The position numbers and the translations under genes were made by a program. Source: Solea solea (Eukaryota > Chordata > Actinopteri > Pleuronectiformes > Soleidae). From it: a DNA stretch of 64,000 bases. This document shows, in pieces, positions 1-12,479 of the stretch. The notes under the pieces were generated by a model. The model did not search any database, was not told the DNA's origin, and was given only the letters and a program-made list of their open reading frames with translations. Positions within the stretch are counted from its first letter, which is position 1. The number at the start of each line of letters is the position of its first letter. The stretch is from the NCBI RefSeq assembly GCF_958295425.1, contig NC_081143.1, positions 24,559,281 to 24,623,280 of the forward strand. Reading direction: 5' to 3'.

Positions 1-57
1 GATGAATCGACTATCAAAATAGTTGATGATTCATTTTGCTATTGAATAACGATAATT
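1..57. repeat. Fragment of hAT-like MITE (family A)
   Basis: The first bases (gaatcgactatcaaaatag, then gatgattcatt) match the terminal part of the AT-rich 'taatcgatta' element found complete at 56355-56714. The window edge cuts it, so its true length is unknown. Confidence 0.5.
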
Positions 58-60
58 GGA

Positions 61-3000
61 CCTTTATAATTTAACGTGTCGTCATTCACTCAGTTTAACT
101 CCCCTCCTGACAGAAATCCTTGGTCTTACTTAGCTCCCATTTTTGCTTCTCATCGGTCGTACTTTGTGAAACGAATGGAAGCACTGCGGGGGAAGAGATT
201 CGGCTTCCTGTTTACACCGGCCGGCACATGCCCAGAGTACACGAGTGGTCACGCTACAAACGCTTTTAGTTCTGTTCGTATGGAAGCAGATTATTACGTC
301 CGATACTGAGCAGAAGAAGCTCATCTGGAGGCAGATGATTGTTTTAATTTGAAATTGCTGTTGCAGATGCAGTGTGATGATGAGGAAGATGAGATATGTG
401 TCCAAACTAGAGCACAGACAAATCTTTTATACGAGTATCTCCTGAGCTGAGCCTTAACTGTCAAGCCAAGAGGAGGATGGCTCTCCAAAAATAGTTTTTC
501 CCCTCTATTTACAGTAAAATTAATAGGGAAGTGTACTAACTCTGGAAAAACTAGCAATAGACAGTTAAAAAAAAGTCATACATCTCACCACCTCCAAAAC
601 ACTGGAAGGCGTTATCTACTTGAGAGGAACTACAGATAACAACGAATGTATTTTGGCCGCACTTTCTCTGCCACGTGTCTGTTACTCACTCGCTAATTTC
701 TGGCCAACGTCTCACTTTACCCAGTTATTTAGAATGTACCCTAACTTTTAAATGGTCGTTGGCTACTTACAGCTTGGGTGAAGGTTTCCTCTTTACTCTG
801 AAGTGAAATGTAAAGATTGGAAAAGGTTATTTCTGTCAAAACATGGGAGTTCTATAGAAGTCGAGTGCGTCTTGTTCTTATATGGAGGAAAAGTTCTATC
901 GCGATATATATATATATATGTATATATCATTATCTTATTATCGCCCAGCCCTATATATAAGTCATAATATATTACTAAGCATTCTCACAACAATTTTCTT
1001 GTCTCATTTGTCCGACAGAAAGAAGGAGAAGCTCTGCAGGCTTGATTTGCAATTAGAGTCCGAGCTTCTTCTTCTTTTTTTTTTTTTTTTAAAGTCAACT
1101 GCAAAAACTGTTCTATTTCTTCTCCAGAGTTTCAGAGTGGAACGAGTTCAGACACAACTCTCTGGGCTGTTGAGTGCCATGTTGGAAAATGTTGGGAAAC
1201 TGAGCTGCAGCACATGAGGCCAGTTTGACAGGAATTGGCGAATAGCACCGCTTTGTACAAAAAAAATACCGGTTACTGCCGTAATTAACTGAGTAAATGG
1301 AGATGAAAATGACCTTTAAGAGTGTTGGAAGCAGACAGCGATGATAATGGAGGGAAGTCAAGAGAGAGAGATTGTTCATTCTAAGAGAGAGGACAGAAGA
1401 CAAATATTTGGAATCAGATGGAAACAAGATCAGCCGTGACTGTAATAAAGGATAAACCCACCTCATACCACTTTATCCCTCCATAGCTCCAAACTGAACT
1501 GAACCATGTATAGTCATAGTATATCAACTTCATATAAAAACCAGTTTGAAGCACTGGGCGCCCCGTTTCTCTCTCTCTCTGGTTGAAATGATGGTTGTTC
1601 CCTTCAGGAGAAGCATGAGGTTTTAATCTGGTTTTAATCATAAATCAAACCAAGCACTTTTTTTCCCCCTTTATTGGGAGGGACGAAAAGCATTAACATA
1701 TTTTAAAGCTGAATCAGTATTTTTATATTAACCCTGAATCAAACTGCTGTGTATGTGTAGTGTGTGAGAGAGAATATCACAAACTCTGCAGGTCCACGAC
1801 ACTCTGTTAAAGATAGGGTGCGTAATTTAATCAACTCTGATTGGTTGAGATCTTCTCCATGTTCCTGATGGCTGTAGCCTTTGTCATACTGTAATGACCA
1901 CCGCCTGTCTGTGTTTCCACCACTGAAGCAGAGACTGTGGCACAAAGATGAGTGGGCAACATCCAGTATTTTCAAAGCGGAGCTTTAACAAAGGCAGCCG
2001 GCGGGAGGAGATGGGACGAATGAGTTGCATTTTTTTAGATAAACATCTCTTATTTAATTGTGTGTACCATTGCTTTGCAACTTGAGGCAACTCCGGATTA
2101 TTCAGTTAATCTGTTGTTTATTTTCTGACTTGATGAATCAGTAGTTGTCCAACAAATCAGAAAATGGTTGATCGGTGTTGCCCCAAACCTCCTCAAACGT
2201 GTTTTTTTTTTGGTCCGCGAGCCAAAGATATTCAGTTTACTGCCGCAAGGAGACAGAAAAACAAACCAGCAACAATAAAATCACATTGTTTATATTATTC
2301 CTTTTTTCTAAAAAAGATCCAAATGAACAATTTTCCACAGACATATTTGCTCTGTTTGCTCAAGTGTTGCTTCCACTCTCCCTGCGTCTCACACACACAC
2401 ACACACACACACATAAGCACAGTGAGCCATTTGTCATCGTCAGACTGAAGTACTCCCGCCCACGTCGGTGACCCATTAAACCATTAAAACATAAATGAAG
2501 TTTTTACTATCCTCAGCAGATTTCATCATAAGAGTCGGCAGACCTTGTCTTCACACCAGCCCTGCCCTGCCGGCACACACTGTGCGCTTGTCACCAAGCA
2601 CTTTCACTTCAGGCTACTATACAGGCCCACAGGAAACAAATGCTAACACTGATCCATGTTCTGTGGACGTGTTTTTTTTTTAACGACACATTTGCCACGT
2701 AAACTTTCATGAGAAATACCAAGCTACACTGTTTCTGCTGCCTCCAAACAGCCAATAAGACAAACACGTGTGTCTCTCTGCAGCCAATTCAATATGATTA
2801 GTAATGGAATGGGTTTAAGATTGTGATGGTAGGATTACCTTTAGCAGAAATATCATCCCATAAAAAGCCAATCAGGGGATGGGGGTCATGTCCTAAATTC
2901 AGTGGCTTCCAATGCACAGTTAAGTCTTTTCCATATTCATTTTTTTAGCTGGAGAATAAAATCGGTCTTCCCATCAGGCCAATAACCCCATTGTTTTTGT

Positions 3001-6000
3001 TGCTGTTCTCTGGTGAGAACTGTGGCGCATGAACTGAGCCCCCAGGCCAGTTTTAAGTCCGACTCTGGTCCAATTGAACGTACACACGCAGTAATAACTC
3101 AACTCCAAATCTCCATTATCTGGGTGTCTGAGTCCAACTTTGGGAAATTCAATTTAGTCCCATTTCCAGTCCTGTTTACACATGCAGTATGTCAAAAGTC
3201 TGGTTTTAGTCAGACTAACATGTAAACATACTAAATGATTACTGCCCTGCACTTCTGGCGAGTCATTAAAAACAGATTGTACCTATAAGGCACAGTATGA
3301 CACCAAGTTTTTTGTTTTTTTCGATACTGTTACTTTTTAATACCGCTGCAATGCGCGGTATATGATTTTCCATGTATTGGGGGATAAGCCTTATATATTA
3401 TGAAGACCCTTTAAGTTTCCAGAAATAATATATGTGTATATATATATATATACACACACAAACACACAGCATATATGTACTACCTAAAAAATAAATAATA
3501 TAATAAAATATCGAGCTTTCAATGCTATGATTTGTGGCCGACATTACGCTGGTATTTTGACTGTATTTACTTGTGTTTTAACGTCAGTTTAAATGTAAAA
3601 AAAGGTTGTTTTGGGACGGAATCGTGATACATTGGTGTGTGCGGGCCGGAAAATCTGGGACTTTCCCTCACGAACGGGCAGAACAAAGGCCCTCCGATGT
3701 CAGTCACTGCAACTGCCGAGCCAATGGTAACCATCCCAAGCAGTGTTGCACTTTCCATTAGATTCCAAGAAGTAATCATGACCATTAACCATATTTGGAA
3801 GGCCGTGCCGCCTGGACTGCCGCTTGCTGAAGTTTATCAACAACTTCAGAAGCTCCGCCGTAACTAAATTGCATTATTTTTATCGCGGTAAAAGAAACAA
3901 ACTTATGAGTTAATTAGACACTTGCTGCGCGCCGCTCTTTGAAACATGGCACATCCTTTGTGACGGTTACACACTGCCAAGATACAAAGGTATAAACTAT
4001 TACCCATCAAGAATGTATGGTGTAAAAAGTACAATGTTCCTCTTTGGGTACCCTTAGAATGGCCAATTTTCACCTTAAAATTTGCACTAGCTCCGCACCA
4101 ACCCCCACCGGTCGCTAAAATAAATAACCATTATCCTCAACCTCACACAGTGGTGTGAATAGACCGAGCTACAGACTTTTCACAGGACGCAGATTTATTC
4201 CCAATGAGATAATCTGCTCACTCATCATCCTCCTCTTCCTCACATGTACTTCACACACTGGTTTAGGAAACTAGATTAAGACTGAGCGAGAGATAAGGTG
4301 ACTCCAATCCGACCACATACCCCGGTATATAAGGGAGAGCAGTATTTCTGAATTTTCCCTCCAACGACCACAGTTTGAGAAGCAACGCTCTGGTGAGCAG
4401 AGGCGACACACTTGCCAACTGACCTGCTGTGAATTATCCAGAGATTTTCCTGCTGTGTTCTCACATATAGGCTCAGGAAATCTGGCGGTAAAGGTTCTGT
4501 GTTTTCCTTCTGCTGTTGCTCCTCTACATTCATCATTGTTGTTTTTTAAGCACTTTAACTGTGACAGATTTTGGTTTTGAGGTCATGTGCATTTCACCGT
4601 CTCATTTTACTACCACAACCTTCTTTCGCCTAATATTTCTTTCCTCCTCATCCCTTCTCCTCTCTTACACCCCCCCCCCCCCCCCCCCCCCCACCGTTTG
4701 GCAGTGGGGCAAAGTCAACACAGAAAACCTCCTCTCTGCTTTCCCTCCCTGTAATTCCTCACCATCAGCGGAGCAACAGATCCCACCCCTCGCCAGTCCT
4801 TTCATCCCGCCGCCACTCTCTGAGAGACAAAGTCGAAAGACTTAGTGTTACGGTTAAAGTTGAGTGCAGTTATGGTTACAGCACGGAGATGGAGAAGAGG
4901 AAGGAGCACTCGGAAGGGAAGGGAAGGGCAGAGAAAGGAAGGAGAGAGACAGAAAGACTGTTGACAGAGGCAGCCAAGATCAGTGCATGAAATCAAACTT
5001 CTTTCTTTCTTTCTTTGCAGCCCTCTTTCATTCCCTCAGCTCTGTCATCCAGACCTAAAACACACAAACACATGCGCTTCACATTCCTACGTGCAGAGCA
5101 GATTCACCCAATTTGTTTCCACTCTGTGTGTGTGTGTGTGTGTGTGCGCACGCGCGTGTGTGCCAAGTCAGTAAATAATAACCAATCCCAGCTGTACTGT
5201 AGGCCGTTCCTCTCATTCTCCGTGTGGGGAAACAAAGAGGGCGAGAGAGGGGAAAAAGGCTCCATCAAATTACAGAGTAATGAGCTGGAAAGAAGTCAGT
5301 GGAGACTCGAGCAGGAAGAATCAGTGACATTTTAATGATAACTGGCATCGTGACTCCTATGGTCCTGGTAGTCAGTGACCACTGTGTGGGAACACAATTG
5401 GAACAACAATAATAATTGTACTTTTTTCAATTTTTACACTGGTAAATAAGCTGCAGTTTTCAAAATTATTGCACACAATATAAGTTTGCATCCTCACACA
5501 CTATACCGACACCATAGCTTTAAGTATCTTCTTTTTTTTAAATTTAGCTTAAGAAACGTCCACGATGTTTTTGACTTTTTGCCGATACATGTAGTGAAAT
5601 TGCAGCAGATGTGGATATAAAATATCTCTATTGTGCAAAATAAATAAGCATAAAAAACAACAACAATGGTTGTAGGGGGGCGTGGGCGTAGCAGTCAAGG
5701 AGGTAGCAGCTTTTTTCAACCTACTGTTTGAGTCATTACTCATATCAATCTTGGTGCATTTGCCGACATCCGATACCAATATCGTGTCGATAGTATTGTT
5801 ATCTGATCCAATGATTTTGAAGATCTATCAAGAACTTTTCCTGTCAATTCCACAAATAATCATCTGGAGAATCCACGTGGGATGTCTGGGGTTGTCCTGC
5901 CTCCTGTATGTTCCACCAAGACACCGCCACCCCCTCGCCTGGATGTTCTGAACATCATCATCATCATCATCATCATCATGTGAACAACAACCTCTGGAAA

Positions 6001-6030
6001 ATGCCTGGATCCAATTTTCCCCAGAAATTA
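61..6030. other. Gene-free stretch with microsatellites
   Basis: I see no exon with supported splice sites or recognisable protein similarity. Simple repeats are (TA)n at 905-919, poly-T at 1074-1090, (AC)n at 2391-2412, a TA/AC tract at 3429-3468, poly-C at 4670-4692, (TG)n at 5124-5161 and (CAT)n at 5953-5979. Short open frames (for example 3637-3867 +) carry no recognisable domain. Confidence 0.6.
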
Positions 6031-6039
6031 TTGGGAGCT

Positions 6040-6190
6040 CATGCCTGGAAATGTCTTTGGTTGACCCAATGATAGGCCAGCAATCTGTCCAAGGTGTGCC
6101 TCTCACCCTGTGTCAGCTGGAGTGGGCTGCAGCTTCCACCACAACCCTCAAAGGATAAGTGGGTGGGTGGATGGATGGATGGATGGATGG
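6040..6190 (+). repeat. Teleost interspersed repeat, 3' part with GGAT tail (family E)
   Basis: The stretch contains 'tgtgtcagctggagtgggc', 'aaccctcaaaggataa' and then (GGAT)n. The same order is seen at 23546-23676, 23690-23838 and 45384-45630. It is a diverged copy of a high-copy fish retroposon-like repeat whose end seeds a tetranucleotide microsatellite. Confidence 0.65.
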
Positions 6191-6199
6191 GTACCAATA

Positions 6200-8760
6200 T
6201 TTTTCCCGAATATAGGCCCACGCCACCTCTGCAAACCATTAAAAGGCTGTTTTCATCAGATTCCTTCACAACAATGGAGTGAACCTATGTTGAGTTTAAT
6301 ATTTTACAATCATTAATTATTATTTCATGGAAAACACGTGATGAAGGGATCTATGGAGCAAGAGAGGGCAGCAAGTGGTTCAACACCTCAAAGCAGCGAA
6401 GAAGAAAAGAGAGCTGAAGTAAGTGGACAGTAAGTTCATTGTTGTCCACAACTGTGGACCAGCGGAGCACAGAGGAAGTCCATTTCTGATCCAATGTCCA
6501 TCTGACATACATTTGATCCCTCCTTACAATCGTTCGCCTCACATTTGCCATTTTTTCCTTCAACCATTTTCCTCTTTCTTTCTTTTTTCAGGCCCTTTTT
6601 GGCTTTTACCTCCTTCCTTAAACCCAAGAGAAATAGAAGCAAAGAGAGAGAGAGGCAGCAAGGGAAGAGAAGAATAAGAAAGAGGGAGAGAGGGTGAAGT
6701 GGGGAGTGATGGAGGGGGTGCTGGGGTGGGGATTGCGGAATTCGGTCTGTGTTTGGTTTGGAAGTGAAGGCCCCGGCGCTGGGCTCTCGGGAGGATAACG
6801 GAAAAGAGAGGGAGAAGAAAGGGAGGTTTATGAATGTGAGACCCTCACAGGTGGTCGGCACATACTGTTGCTGTGTGTTTGAATGTGTGTCTTCACCGTG
6901 GCATGTTGACAATGTTAACGATATCTGCTCTCACGGCATGTGTGTACATTTGTCTGTTTGTTTGCAGATGTTGGCACAGATGCTCGTAGCATGTAAGAAT
7001 CCAGAGCAGGAAGATGGCGAGAGAGAGAGAGAGAGTGAGAGGAGGTGAATAAGACATTCCTAAGAGGGAGGAGGAGGAGGAGGAGGAGGAGGGGGAGATG
7101 TAGGGAGCCAGTGGTTAGTTAGCGGTTACAAACTAAGAGGAGAAAAATGAATGTCTGGTCCAGGGCTGGGCCCAAAAACGATACCACAACCCGACCAACG
7201 AGCCAGAGGAGGAGGAGGAATAAAGGAGAAGAGAGGGTTGAAATGAATTATGCTGAAGAGAGGACAGGGGACACCACCTCCTCCTCCTCCTCGTTCTGCT
7301 CCTCGTTCTGCTCCTCCACCACCACCCACCCTCCTCCCATTTGAAGTCGGCTAACTCCTGCCTGTGCCGCAGGGGAGAAATGGGGGAGTGGAAGCTTTTA
7401 CAGCCGGACTGAACCCGCTGAACCCGTTTTCTTCAACTAGCAGGGAAAAGTAAGGAGACAACAGAGGGTCACGGCCACCAGCCACACAAGAGACTTCAGT
7501 GGGGGGGGGCTTTCAGGTTGGGGGAATGAGATGGCTGTAGGTACGAGGAGGAAGGTGGGGAGGAGAGGATGGGTGGAGGGAAAAGGAGGAAGGTCATCAC
7601 AGGTCTCAGAAACAACTTTGTTTGTCTGCATTCACTTTCTCTCGTTGACACCTTGATTTGTTCATCTCCCATCATCTCCACCTTCTTTCCTGACTCCACC
7701 CATTTTTCTCCCTGAATTCCTTGCTTTCCTTTCATATTTCCATTGTATACAATACGTCTTTCTGACATTTTTCCTCTCCCGCAACTGTTTGCGTCCTAAC
7801 CTTTATTATTGGTTGATCCCACATCATTTCCTTGCCTCCTTGTTTTATTTGGCCCTAACATCATCAGTTCAACTCTTTCTTTTTATTCTTTTTCCCACTG
7901 TACTTTCTCCTAACCATAGTTTTTCATGTCTTTCACCTACTTTTTTCTTCCCTTGACACGTTTCTTTTTCCCATTTTTTTTCATTTCTCATGTTGTTTAT
8001 TTGCTTTTGTTTTCTTGTGTTTTCTTTTTCTCTCTTTTTCACGAATTCCTTCATAGGTGATCCTCTTCTTCCTTCAAGTACATTTTAACAGATAGTAGAC
8101 GGATGACAAACTAACCGCTACACCACCGGGTGCCTCTCTCAAATCCAGCTTCATTTCCATACCTCATTTCCGCATCTTCCTTTATAATATTTCTTTTACC
8201 ACATTTCATTGCTTCACATTATTTACTTTCCTACATCCTTATTGGCCCTCTGCTTGTACCATTATTTGCTCGCTTCCTTCCTTCCCCCCTTCTTATGTAC
8301 ACTCACAGCGCTCGCACACATGCACACACGCTGTCACACATATGTCGTGCATCACTCCCACCCTGCAACAGACAGTGTGGGTGGAAAGGGGCTCGAAAGC
8401 AGACACACCCAACAACAACAGGAAAGGAGTTTGCTTGGCCCTGGGCCATTTTTAAAAAAATCCATCCTACAGCATCTGTCCAACCTTTAGAGAACAGCAT
8501 GATGCAACGAGCTTGCAACCTGAACAGGGTTGCGTCACATAAAAAAAAACCCTCACAAACTCTTCATTCTCACCACCATGATGTGATGCATCATAGAAAA
8601 ATCTGTAAGGAGTCTCATTGGTCTGGCTCCATGGTGTTTCAGTGAAGCAAACACATGAATGTGAGCCACGCAGGAGGTGGAAGGGTTGTTTTCTGTGACT
8701 GGTGTCAAGTGGGTGGACTTATGGGGAGTTGGATGGCCCAAACCACTTCGTGAGACTTTC
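6200..8760. other. Gene-free purine/pyrimidine-rich stretch
   Basis: AG-rich on one strand (6640-6830 and 7015-7095, with (GA)n and (GGA)n) and C/T-rich from about 7640 to 8290. Open frames here, such as 6436-6912 on the minus strand, arise from this composition bias. A short 'ccgctacaccaccgggtgcc' at about 8116-8135 resembles, on the minus strand, the tRNA-like head of fish SINE-type repeats. Confidence 0.55.
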
Positions 8761-8780
8761 TGTGGACAGAATATAAAAGC

Positions 8781-8849
8781 AATAGTTGCAAGTGGAAACG
8801 TATGCAACAAGAGTAACAGAGGGCCCAGCATATAACCCTGAGGTACGCC
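8781..8849 (-). mobile_element. Degraded LINE reverse-transcriptase fragment
   Basis: On the minus strand this stretch reads GVPQGYMLGPLLLLLH followed by TFPLATI. That is the conserved GVPQGS-x-LGPLLF-type block of non-LTR retrotransposon reverse transcriptases, where a Y replaces the usual S. The YADD catalytic block expected some 15 residues later is not recognisable. The surrounding open frame (8948-8553, -) shows no other clear RT block, so this is a dead remnant. The LINE clade cannot be assigned from so short a piece. Confidence 0.6.
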
Positions 8850-9106
8850 ATATATGCCATATATCAAGGTAGCACTATGATTTTCATTGTGGTTTAAGTG
8901 GTTGCTTGCTTTCTCAAATTGTTGATTATTTTGTCCGTAATGTCTCACCTTGGACTGGATATGATATTACTTTTTCAGTTTACTCATATAGTCGTAACAA
9001 ACCAGCCTGTCCACACATCTGAGAAGCTGGAACCACCAATATATTGCATATGGTGACAGATGAACTTCCTTCTAATCAGCAGGTCAGTTCAGTGAGTTGT
9101 TACGTT

Positions 9107-9444
9107 GAATAATAATATTGATTACTCAATTGAACAGTTAATCATCAAATATTTTGATAATTGATTTATCTGGGTTTTATTTATTTCCTTTTTTTAAATA
9201 ATGAAAACAAGTTTTTTTGATTTCTGGTTTCTTTGCTCTGTTTAAAATAGAAAGAAATTAAAAACAAGACATTTGAGAACATCATCATTTTCCCGCAGGT
9301 TTGGGTAAAACACAGATCAACACCCGTCAACATCGTCTTACATTAACTTTTACAGACCAAACGACAGATCGATTAACCCGAGAAAACAATCGACAGATGC
9401 AACGATGATGAAAGTAATCATTAGTTATACAGCAGCCCTATAAC
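9107..9444 (+). mobile_element. hAT-like MITE copy (family A)
   Basis: Begins with 'attgattactcaattgaac' and ends with 'acaatcgacagatgc' plus 'gtaatcattagt'. The middle has 'ggtttctttgctctgttt' and 'acatttgagaacatcatcat', in the same order as in the complete copy at 56355-56714. Confidence 0.7.
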
Positions 9445-9719
9445 AACACAGTCTTATTCAGCACACGTGCAGGGACAATATCAACCAGATGGTATCTGTT
9501 ATTACACACATTTATTTAAGCCTATGTATTGAAAGTTCTAGTGTTTTGTGATGTTATTGCAGTTGAAATAAATCAAACTGACATGAAATATGGATGTAAG
9601 AGGAACTGGAGGATGTTTATTTTTGTCATTCTCACTGTAGGCCTACCTTTAGAACAGCCTGCGGACAGTCAACAGCCTCCTCTGCTCCCTGTGAGTCTGA
9701 CTGAAGATGCTTTCGAGCC

Positions 9720-10172
9720 TTGAAAAATACACACAAACTGAGGACAGTTTTGCCACCTCAAAAAAAATCAGGCGCGTCTGTCCGGCGTTTCCCGAAGCAT
9801 CTTCGATCAACTTATCGCGTTTACAGTATCTGGGTTTTTCAAAGTAAAAGAAATCGGTATTTCGAAAGCGGATCCTCCCACGGGGGCTCGATCGTTCCAA
9901 GAAGAGGGGGTAAAAAGAAATGCCTGTTGATTTGATGCGAGAGGAGGTGAACGAAAAAACCTTGTCCTGTGAAGTTTCTCTCGAAATCAGACTTGCGCGG
10001 TTTTAAAGGATATGGAGTAGAAGTGGAGGTGGGGGCTGGGGGGGAACTAAATTGTTAGTTAGAAAGAGCTGGGAGGGTAAAGAGCTTGTCCTGGAGGCGC
10101 ATCGCTCGGTTGCGACGCTGGTCAACTGAAGCTCCAGCTGCGGAGAGGAGGGAAGAGGAGAGGGAGGAGGAG

Positions 10173-10220
<48 letters not shown>

Positions 10221-10335
10221 CCTCCCTCCAGCTGTTGACTCTCACGACAGTCTGCAGTGTGTGTGTATCTTCTGGCACAAACACTGACCTCGTCAGTCGC
10301 CATGGAGTCCAAAACCCAAGTTAGGATTAAGATTT
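9720..10335 (+). promoter_or_regulatory. CpG-containing promoter-like patch with possible first exon
   Basis: CpG dinucleotides cluster here against CpG-poor surroundings (for example around 9775-9900 and 10090-10125). The patch ends with a strong start context at 10302 (gtcgccATGG). Twelve codons later comes a consensus donor GTGAGT at 10336. The potential first coding exon (10302-10335) would encode MESKTQVRIKI plus one base. No downstream partner exon could be identified, and an unknown gene on the minus strand is equally possible. Seen: composition, ATG context and donor. Inferred: promoter function. Confidence 0.35.
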
Positions 10336-10341
10336 GTGAGT

Positions 10342-12228
10342 TGTGGTTCGATTAAAGGTCAGGCATGGTCCGCGCTTGGTCAGTCTGGACGCATTCCTAC
10401 CAGAGAAGAAGACGCGAACGATGCTACAGCTCGCTCGGACACGTCTTTCAGCTGAAAGAGGTGCCAGAATGCCAGAATTCTGATTTTAATCTCACAAATC
10501 AGGCTGTTTTCCAATTTTCTTTTACATTTGGCCCTAAACCTCTATTTATAAAAAAATGTCCCATTTATTATATTATAGTTGTGTTATTTACACCAAACAA
10601 ATTTGCACTCATATATTATTTATAAGTGAAACATCAGATGTTGCATAATTTTTGCTGCAAACTCGTAAACCAATTGATTGGGTTTGGTTTTGAAAACTTG
10701 GTACAAATGTACAAAATAAAACCAAATAACTAAATACATGTAAAGATATCTACATTTCTTTAACGTTTAAAAGTTGTTGTTTTTTTGCCCCCACACGCAA
10801 TTGGGGTCCCCCTGGTGGTTAAGGTTAGGCTGTGCAAATGAATGCAAGTCAATGCAGTGTTTTGACAAGAACAGTTCTGTGCGTGCTTTCTGGGGGGTTA
10901 AGACCTGGTTTTAGGGTTAGGGTTAGGATTGAGCTTAGGTTATATTTAGGGTAAAGGTTAGTTTTTTTTTTTTATTCAATGATAAGCTGATATAGTCCAA
11001 ATCCTCACTGAGTGGTCCTATTACTGTGAAATTACTCTTCCAATAATCCATATTTATCAGCTTCTCTTACCTTGATGGGCCTCTTATTTTGATGGTGGAA
11101 CTCGTTCAACAATGCCTGAATAACTTGTCCCCACAGGGATACCGAAGTGTTTTATTCCAGACTGAATGTTGCTCAGGCACAATCAGTAAAGCAGCAGCTG
11201 CAGAGAATTAAGCTGTGAATTATGTTCTGGTATTGGTGTTTGGTTCTCTGGCCCCCTCTTGTGGTTGGGAGAGTTGTAACTCATTGATCTGAGTAGTTAG
11301 ATTTATCGTGGAGTTGCAATGTGGTTCAAAAGTTCAACTATGCAGAGAAATTAGCTTAAAATCAGGTCACAGTATTCAATCACAATGACACAATAATGAT
11401 TTGTGATTTTTCCACATAATTTCAAAGTGAATGTGTTTGAATTGTAAGTTTAATACGTTTAAGGTATTATTATTATTATACAAATACTGCTCACTGTTAA
11501 TTTCTTAAGACTGTAATTGTATTTTGTCTGTAAAGTGTCTTATAGGCAATTAAGATGTTATTTCTTAAGACTATAATTGTATTTTGTCTGGGAAGTGTCA
11601 ACATTTTTGCCCACAATGGGTTCCCATATTCATCAGTAATGCCCTTCAGAATCTTATTCTTTCTTTCTTCAAAAATGGGCTTGTTGTCTCTGACCAGTTT
11701 GTGAAGAGGGGGTAAATATATATATATATTTATTGATTATCCAGAGTTTTTATCTCAGTATATCAAAACAAGTGCAGAAAGAAACTGTATATTCCATTCA
11801 GCTGACTTTAATGCAGACATCACCTCTGCAACAACCATATGCAGAACACACTAGTGCCTTCTACTGGCCATAAACTGCAAACACACAAATGTCACTGATA
11901 GTAAATACTTTATAAAGGAGCCATGTGTGAATGTCGAGGCTATAATTATCATACCATCACCATTAATATTATATATGCTATAATTAAATGTCAATATCAG
12001 TATAACTTGTACCAGTCTCTGCTCCTGATTGTATAATTACATTGTAGTTATATGAACATGTCATTACTGTCTCTGTGCTGTGTAAACTTGATACAGTTTC
12101 TGTGTTGTTGTGTATCTGCATTTTGATTTGTTTAATGGAAATGGAAAAAAAATAAGCAGACATTGAAAGAAAATAAATTGCTGATATGATTTCAGGCACT
12201 CAGGAAGAACGTGGTTGTGACAGTCGCT
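10342..12228. other. Gene-free stretch with minor repeats
   Basis: Holds a degenerate TTAGGG-like tract at about 10908-10960, an exact-period 60-bp tandem duplication (11501-11539 and 11561-11599), and a TA tract at about 11716-11730. Nothing coding is supported. Confidence 0.55.
11501..11599. repeat. 60-bp tandem duplication
   Basis: The string tttcttaagactgtaattg at 11501 recurs 60 bases later at 11561 with one change. Both copies continue through 'attttgtctg' and 'aagtgtc'. Two copies only. Confidence 0.8.
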
Positions 12229-12229
12229 A

Positions 12230-12478
12230 CACTTTATATGGACAAAAGTATTGGGATGTCTGACCATTTCACCTACAGGGACTGAAATGACATATACGGT
12301 ACTTTAATATGGAGTTAGTCCCCCTTTTGCAGCTATAACAGCTTCCACTCTTCACGGAAGACTTTCCTCAAGATTATGTGTTAGTGTTTCTATGGGATTT
12401 ACTTTAGTCACTGATGTTGGACGAGAAGAACTGGTTCACCATCTCTGTTCCAGTTCATCCAAAAGGTGCGACTTAAAC
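12230..12478 (+). repeat. Dispersed teleost repeat
   Basis: The wording 'atggacaaaagtattggga', 'gcagctataacagcttcca', 'ctgatgttggacgagaag' and 'ccagttcatccaaaaggt' matches, from memory, a very abundant fish repeat, probably a non-autonomous DNA element. No second copy is in this window, so the call rests on recognition only. Confidence 0.5.
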
Positions 12479-12479
12479 C

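Noticed and set aside
6436..6912. 158-codon open frame on the minus strand
   Set aside because: Lies in AG-rich sequence giving Ser/Leu/Pro/Lys bias. No splice signals, domain or start context support it.
8130..8645. 171-codon open frame on the plus strand
   Set aside because: C/T-rich low-complexity sequence with no recognisable domain. It overlaps the region next to a LINE remnant.
10908..10960. Telomere-like TTAGGG repeats
   Set aside because: Only a few degenerate units; such interstitial motifs are common in fish and give no evidence of a chromosome end.
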